From NCBI RefSeq assembly GCF_001279005.1, contig NZ_LGCN01000255.1, positions 1 to 17,192 of the forward strand: 17,192 nucleotides of DNA, read 5' to 3'. Positions 14,129 to 17,192 of this stretch are shown one piece after another. Under the pieces are notes generated by a model. It did not search any database. It was not told the DNA's origin and was given only the letters and a program-made list of their open reading frames with translations. The DNA comes from Streptomyces caelestis. GTDB taxonomy: Bacteria > Actinomycetota > Actinomycetes > Streptomycetales > Streptomycetaceae. Position numbers and translations under genes: made by a program. How positions within the stretch are numbered: the stretch's first letter is position 1; the number at the start of each line of letters is the position of its first letter.

Positions 14129-14236
14129 GTGGGGGCCCACGGGCCGACTGGGCCCGCGTTCCATGAAGGGTTCAACGGGATGCGCGGGACAAACATTCCC
14201 TATGCTAAGGAAATTTTTCGGTTGGCTAAATACTGA
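14129..14236 (+). CDS. doubtful 35-codon open frame upstream of NYN gene
   Basis: AAGGAG (14114-14119) lies 9 nt before a GTG at 14129. The frame runs through the AT-rich intergenic sequence and ends with TGA at 14234-14236, 16 nt before the ATG at 14253. It would end NIPYAKEIFRLAKY. About a third of the codons end in A or T, unlike every gene here, so it is more likely non-coding or a regulatory leader frame than a conserved protein. I recognise no family. Confidence 0.2.
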   Translation: MGAHGPTGPAFHEGFNGMRGTNIPYAKEIFRLAKY

Positions 14237-14240
14237 CCGG
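14191..14240. promoter_or_regulatory. AT-rich divergent promoter region (50-aa gene / NYN gene)
   Basis: This is the lowest-GC stretch of the right half. On the minus strand TTTAGC (14230-14225) and TAGCAT (14207-14202) are 17 nt apart and could drive the 50-aa gene. On the plus strand TAAATACT (14227-14234) could be a -10 for the NYN gene, without a clear -35. GCTAA occurs twice as a direct repeat (from 14204 and from 14225). Confidence 0.4.
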
Positions 14241-14252
14241 TAAGGGTTTCGC

Positions 14253-15203
14253 ATGAGACCGACCGGGACCGGTTGTGTTCGTAGCGTGACCACCGGGACA
14301 ATGGAGGCGATGAACGAAGACCTCGCGGCTCTGCACGCCCGTATCGACCGCACCAACGAGCTGCTCCAGCGCATGCTCGCCGAGGTGGCGAAGACGCCCT
14401 CGACCCACGCCATCTTCGTCGACGCGGGCTACCTGTACGCCGCCGCGGGGCGGCTCGTGGCCGGGACGGAGGACCGCCGGGCCTTCGACCTCGACGCCGA
14501 GGGACTCATCGACGCGCTCATCGACCGCGCCCGCACCATCTTCGCGGACAGCAGGCTGCTGCGGGTCTACTGGTACGACGGCGCCAGACGCCGCATCCAC
14601 ACCGCGGAGCAGCAGTCCATCGCCGAACTCCCGGACGTCAAGGTCCGCCTCGGCAACCTCAACGCCAACAACCAGCAGAAGGGCGTCGACTCCCTGATCC
14701 GCAGCGACCTGGAGTCACTGGCCCGGCACCGCGCCATCAGCGACGCGGCCCTGCTCGGCGGCGACGAGGACCTCGTCTCGGCGGTCGAGGCGGCCCAGGG
14801 GTACGGCGCCCGGGTCCACCTCTGGGGCATCGAGGCGCCCGAGGGCCGCAACCAGGCCGAGCCGCTGCTCTGGGAGGTCGACAGCCAGCGCACCCTCGAC
14901 CTGGACTTCTTCAAGCCGTACGTCTCCCGGCGCACGGCGCCGCCGTACGAGCCCGCGACGGGCCGGCCCGCCCGCGAGGACGTCCGGTTCGTCGGCGCGC
15001 AGATCGCCGCGAAGTGGCTGGCCGCGCGGGGCCGGGACACGCTGATGGAACTGCTTCCCGGCCACCCCTACCTGCCCGGATCCGTCGACCAGGACCTGCT
15101 GGTGGAGGCGGAGGGGCTGCTGCAGTACTCCCTGCGCGGCCAGGCGGACCTGCGGCGCGCCCTGCGCGACGGTTTCTGGGACCACTTGCAGGCGCAGTAC
15201 TGA
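14253..15203 (+). CDS. NYN (PIN-like) domain protein, putative ribonuclease
   Basis: Numbered from 14253, a short coiled-coil-like N-terminus (LAALHARIDRTNELLQRML, 24-42) precedes the NYN domain (about 53-220). Acidic and metal-site motifs are FVDAGYLY (D57), KGVDSLIRSDL (D146, D152) and GGDEDL (D171, D173). NYN domains are PIN-like nucleases or nucleic-acid-binding relatives, so RNA cleavage is plausible. The C-terminal 80 residues (about 240-316) look helical, with no family I can name. The start is uncertain. ATG 14253 has AAGGG 6 nt upstream, but the first 11 codons (AGA, TGT, GTT, CGT) are atypical. GTG 14286, ATG 14301 and ATG 14310 are alternatives in frame. It is divergent from the 50-aa gene, and its stop is 6 nt from a convergent hydrolase gene. 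Confidence 0.88.
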   Translation: MRPTGTGCVRSVTTGTMEAMNEDLAALHARIDRTNELLQRMLAEVAKTPSTHAIFVDAGYLYAAAGRLVAGTEDRRAFDLDAEGLIDALIDRARTIFADSRLLRVYWYDGARRRIHTAEQQSIAELPDVKVRLGNLNANNQQKGVDSLIRSDLESLARHRAISDAALLGGDEDLVSAVEAAQGYGARVHLWGIEAPEGRNQAEPLLWEVDSQRTLDLDFFKPYVSRRTAPPYEPATGRPAREDVRFVGAQIAAKWLAARGRDTLMELLPGHPYLPGSVDQDLLVEAEGLLQYSLRGQADLRRALRDGFWDHLQAQY

Positions 15204-15209
15204 GCGGTC

Positions 15210-16088
15210 CTAAGGGGTGACCGCGAGCCCGTCCCAGAAGTCGGCGAGGGCGCGGGCGGTCGGTGCGGGCCGGTCGACGGCGGGTGAGTGTTCGGCCCCG
15301 TCGACGACGGTGCGGTGCGCCCCGAGACGGAGGGCCATCGCGTCGAGGTCCGGAACCGGCCAGGTGTCGTCGCGCGCCCCCGACAGGACGTGAAACGGCA
15401 GGGGCGCGGCGGCCAGCTCGGCGACCCGGTCCGGCTCCATGCACAACTGCCTGCCCGTGGAGAGCAGTTGTGCGGGCCTGGTGCCCAGCCAGCGGCGCCG
15501 CAGGTACTCCTGACCGCCGGGCCCGCGCGCCGGACCGCCCACCTCCTCGGGCGGGCCCATGGCCAGGATCGCCTCCCAGCACTCCGCCATCGACATCACC
15601 GCGAGCGCGTCCCGCAGCAGCTTCACGCGCTGCTCCTGGGAGACGGAGATCCGCGCGGGGCCGGAGGAGACCAGTGTGAGCGAGCGGAAGGGGGAGTGGT
15701 CGAGGAGGACGGCGGCACGGGCGATCTGTCCGCCGAGCGAGTGCCCGACGAGATGCACGGGCGTACCGACCGCGTTCGCCTGCGCGAGGACGTCCCGCGC
15801 CAACTCGTCCTGTGCGTAAGCGGTTTCGTCGACCGAGGGCCCGTCCGACTCGTACTGGCCCCGCCCGTCCACGGCGACGGTGCGGTAGCCGCGTGCGGCG
15901 AGCGGCTCCTGCACCGGCGCGAAGTCCTCCTTGCTGCCGGTGTATCCGGGGAGCAGCAACGCGGTCCCCCGCGCCGTGGCCCCGGCGGCCGGTGGCACGT
16001 CCACGACGGCGAACTCCCCGCGCGAGGTGCGGAGTCGGTGGGCGGCGCGGGCGCCGGGGAGGGAGGCGGAGGGGGAGTGGCTGGTCAC
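15210..16088 (-). CDS. alpha/beta hydrolase, 292 aa
   Basis: The fold signature is complete. The oxyanion region is LLLPGYTGSKEDF (44-56) and a DGRGQYESDGP loop follows (74-84). The nucleophile elbow is GHSLGG (115-120, S117). An acid lies in GARDDTWP (D240 or D241) and the catalytic His in GAEHSPA (H267). No signal peptide is present, so it is probably cytosolic; the substrate (ester, lactone or other) cannot be read from sequence. The GTG at 16088 is chosen since it gives a family-like N-terminus and has TACCCT 6 nt upstream with no Shine-Dalgarno, hence probably leaderless. A start at 16133 would run into the terminator hairpin. It converges on the NYN gene with 6 nt between stops. Confidence 0.88.
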   Translation of the reverse strand: MTSHSPSASLPGARAAHRLRTSRGEFAVVDVPPAAGATARGTALLLPGYTGSKEDFAPVQEPLAARGYRTVAVDGRGQYESDGPSVDETAYAQDELARDVLAQANAVGTPVHLVGHSLGGQIARAAVLLDHSPFRSLTLVSSGPARISVSQEQRVKLLRDALAVMSMAECWEAILAMGPPEEVGGPARGPGGQEYLRRRWLGTRPAQLLSTGRQLCMEPDRVAELAAAPLPFHVLSGARDDTWPVPDLDAMALRLGAHRTVVDGAEHSPAVDRPAPTARALADFWDGLAVTP

Positions 16089-16094
16089 GGGGTG

Positions 16095-16100
16095 AGGGTA
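16095..16100 (-). promoter_or_regulatory. candidate -10 element for leaderless hydrolase start
   Basis: TACCCT (16100 to 16095, minus strand), six nt, then GTG (16088). The expected -35 position (16123-16118) falls inside the terminator stem of the preceding gene and matches consensus poorly. Confidence 0.4.
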
Positions 16101-16115
16101 GCGGGTGCGGACACG

Positions 16116-16153
16116 CCGACGGCCCGGCCCCACGGGTGGGGCCGGGCCGTCGG
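16116..16153 (-). terminator. strong hairpin terminator
   Basis: An 18-bp perfect palindromic stem (16116-16133 with 16136-16153; core GACGGCCCGGCCCC) lies 9 nt after the stop of the repetitive gene on the minus strand. A realistic loop is CACGGGTG. Confidence 0.85.
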
Positions 16154-16162
16154 TTCGCCGCG

Positions 16163-17192
16163 TCAGCCCTCCGCGGACTCCGCGGCGACTGCCGTCTTCC
16201 GGGTCCGCCGGGGCTTGGTCTCCGGCTCCGGCTCGGCCGCGGCCGCCGCCTTGCGGGTGCGACGGACCTTGGGCTTCGCCTCGTCCGCGGCCTGCGCCGG
16301 AATCCCGGCGACCTTGCGGGTACGCCGCTGGGGCTTGGCCTCGACGGCTTCCGCGGTGTCGGCGGCGGCCTCGGCCTTCTCGGCCGCGGTCTTCCGCGTA
16401 CGGCGCGGCTTGGGCTCCGCCGCCTCGGCCTCCGGAACCGTCTGCGCCGGAATCCCGGCGGCGACGGCCGGCTCCGGCTCGGCGGCCTTGCGGGTACGCC
16501 GCTGGGGCTTGGCCTCGACGGCTTCCGCGGTGTCGGCGGCGGCCTCGGCCTTCTCGGCCGCGGTCTTGCGGGTGCGGCGCGGCTTGGTCTCGGTCGCCTC
16601 GGCCGGCTCGGTACCGCCGTCAGCGGTGTCGGTCACGGCCTCGGCCTTCTTGGCCGCGGTCTTGCGGGTACGACGAGGCTTGGTCGCCTCGGCCGGCTCG
16701 GCGCCGCCCTCGACCGTGTCGACCACGGCCTCGGCCTTCTTGGCGGCGGTCTTGCGGGTGCGGCGGGGCTTGGTCTCCGTCGCCTCGGCCGGCTCGGTGG
16801 TCCCCTCGGCGGTGTCCACCGCGGTTTCGGCCTTGGCCACCGCCTTGCGGGTGCGGCGGGGCTTGGTCTCCGTCGCCTCGGCCGGCTCGGGGGCCGCCTC
16901 CGCGGTGTCCACCGCCGTGGTGTCCGCGGTCTTGCGGGTGCGGGTGCGGCGGCGCGGTTCGGTGGCCGGAGCCTCGGGCTCCGTGGCGACCGGGGCCTCC
17001 GTGGCGACCGGAGTCGCCACGGTCACCGTGGTCTCCTCGGCCACCGGGGTGACGGCGGCCGTCGCCGTGTCCGCCGCGCCCCGGCGCGTCCGGCGGCGGC
17101 GCGGCTTCGTGGGAGCCTCGACGGCCTCCACCACCGTGCCCTCCGCCGTGTCGACGGCGGACTCCGCCGCCTCCACCGCGGTCGTCGCCCCG
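16163..17192 (-). CDS. C-terminal part of a protein with a repetitive basic tail (possibly DEAD-box RNA helicase); 5' end outside window
   Basis: The frame is open to the right edge, giving about 342 visible residues with no internal start needed. The sequence is almost only Ala, Glu, Thr, Pro, Lys, Arg, Asp and Val. It has about eleven copies of a KPRRTRK-type basic motif, spaced roughly 20-35 residues and separated by acidic Ala/Glu linkers (AEKAEAAADTAEAVEAKP). This is a disordered, probably nucleic-acid-binding tail. I recall Streptomyces DEAD/DEAH-box RNA helicases carrying such RRTRK-rich tails, but no helicase motif is inside the window, so that identity is inference; a histone-H1-like or Rho/RNase-E-like tail is possible. 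The stop at 16163 is followed by a strong terminator. Internal DNA repeats show recent duplication. Confidence 0.8.
   Translation of the reverse strand, partial: GATTAVEAAESAVDTAEGTVVEAVEAPTKPRRRRTRRGAADTATAAVTPVAEETTVTVATPVATEAPVATEPEAPATEPRRRTRTRKTADTTAVDTAEAAPEPAEATETKPRRTRKAVAKAETAVDTAEGTTEPAEATETKPRRTRKTAAKKAEAVVDTVEGGAEPAEATKPRRTRKTAAKKAEAVTDTADGGTEPAEATETKPRRTRKTAAEKAEAAADTAEAVEAKPQRRTRKAAEPEPAVAAGIPAQTVPEAEAAEPKPRRTRKTAAEKAEAAADTAEAVEAKPQRRTRKVAGIPAQAADEAKPKVRRTRKAAAAAEPEPETKPRRTRKTAVAAESAEG
16312..16567. repeat. 82-bp perfect direct repeat inside the repetitive gene
   Basis: 16312-16393 and 16486-16567 are identical over 82 bp, offset by 174 bp. A second 19-bp block (CTGCGCCGGAATCCCGGCG at 16292-16310 and 16442-16460) is repeated with a 150-bp offset. 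Both encode the tail motifs, including the GIPAQ element. Confidence 0.85.

Noticed and set aside
1..17192. Mobile elements, att sites, CRISPR, tRNA or rRNA
   Set aside because: No transposase or integrase motifs, no spaced short repeats, no tRNA cloverleaf or rRNA-like stretch seen by eye; no search was run.

Overview
The window is chromosomal DNA from a high-GC actinomycete, almost certainly Streptomyces or a close relative. Third codon positions are nearly all G or C, starts include ATG, GTG and one TTG, intergenic regions are short, and several protein families are typical of Streptomyces. From memory, the left part (S1C protease, tatB, mrp, DUF1003 protein, MgtE-like CBS protein, with corA close by) matches the neighbourhood of sigE in Mycobacterium tuberculosis (Rv1223, Rv1224, Rv1229c, Rv1231c, Rv1232c, Rv1239c). 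It therefore looks like conserved core-chromosome context rather than an island. I see no mobile element, CRISPR array, tRNA or rRNA.

Layout. 1-2154 (+): an envelope serine protease of the HtrA type, open at the left edge, then tatB; both fit a cell-envelope stress and export module. 2379-3053 (+): an unrecognised conserved-looking protein, ending at a strong bidirectional terminator. 3131-6201 (-): an apparent operon, read right to left, of a soluble PRC-barrel/MgtE_N/CBS protein, a two-helix DUF1003 membrane protein whose start overlaps it, and the Mrp/ApbC iron-sulphur carrier ATPase. 6416-7168 (+): a lipoprotein. 7313-8970 (-): a small unrecognised protein and CorA. 8971-9498: a 528-bp gene-free stretch that is the probable corA leader. 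9499-10083 (+): a Suppressor-of-fused domain protein. 10114-11352 (-): an MFS efflux pump with a palindromic operator over its promoter. 11516-13819 (+): a zinc-ribbon-like protein, a PHP phosphoesterase (RNase AM type) and MarC. 13929-14081 (-): a 50-residue protein with a TTG start. 14253-15203 (+): a NYN-domain putative ribonuclease. 15210-16088 (-): an alpha/beta hydrolase. 16163-17192 (-): the repetitive basic C-terminus of a protein cut by the right edge, possibly a DEAD-box helicase tail.

How the genes may work together. Two magnesium-related proteins (MgtE-like sensor and CorA) lie within 4 kb. Three putative RNA-metabolism proteins (PHP/RNase AM type, NYN, and the arginine-rich tail) lie within the last 5 kb. 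These groupings are inference.

The most unusual structure is in the corA leader, read on the minus strand. A 15-codon open frame with a strong Shine-Dalgarno runs into two helices that interleave in pseudoknot order. One helix is 16 pairs long, and all 16 pairs (three of them G-U) form only in the minus-strand RNA. This resembles a translation-coupled attenuator for a magnesium transporter but is unproven. A second pattern is that four genes without a Shine-Dalgarno carry a TAnnnT hexamer 6-7 nt before the start codon, as expected for leaderless mRNAs.
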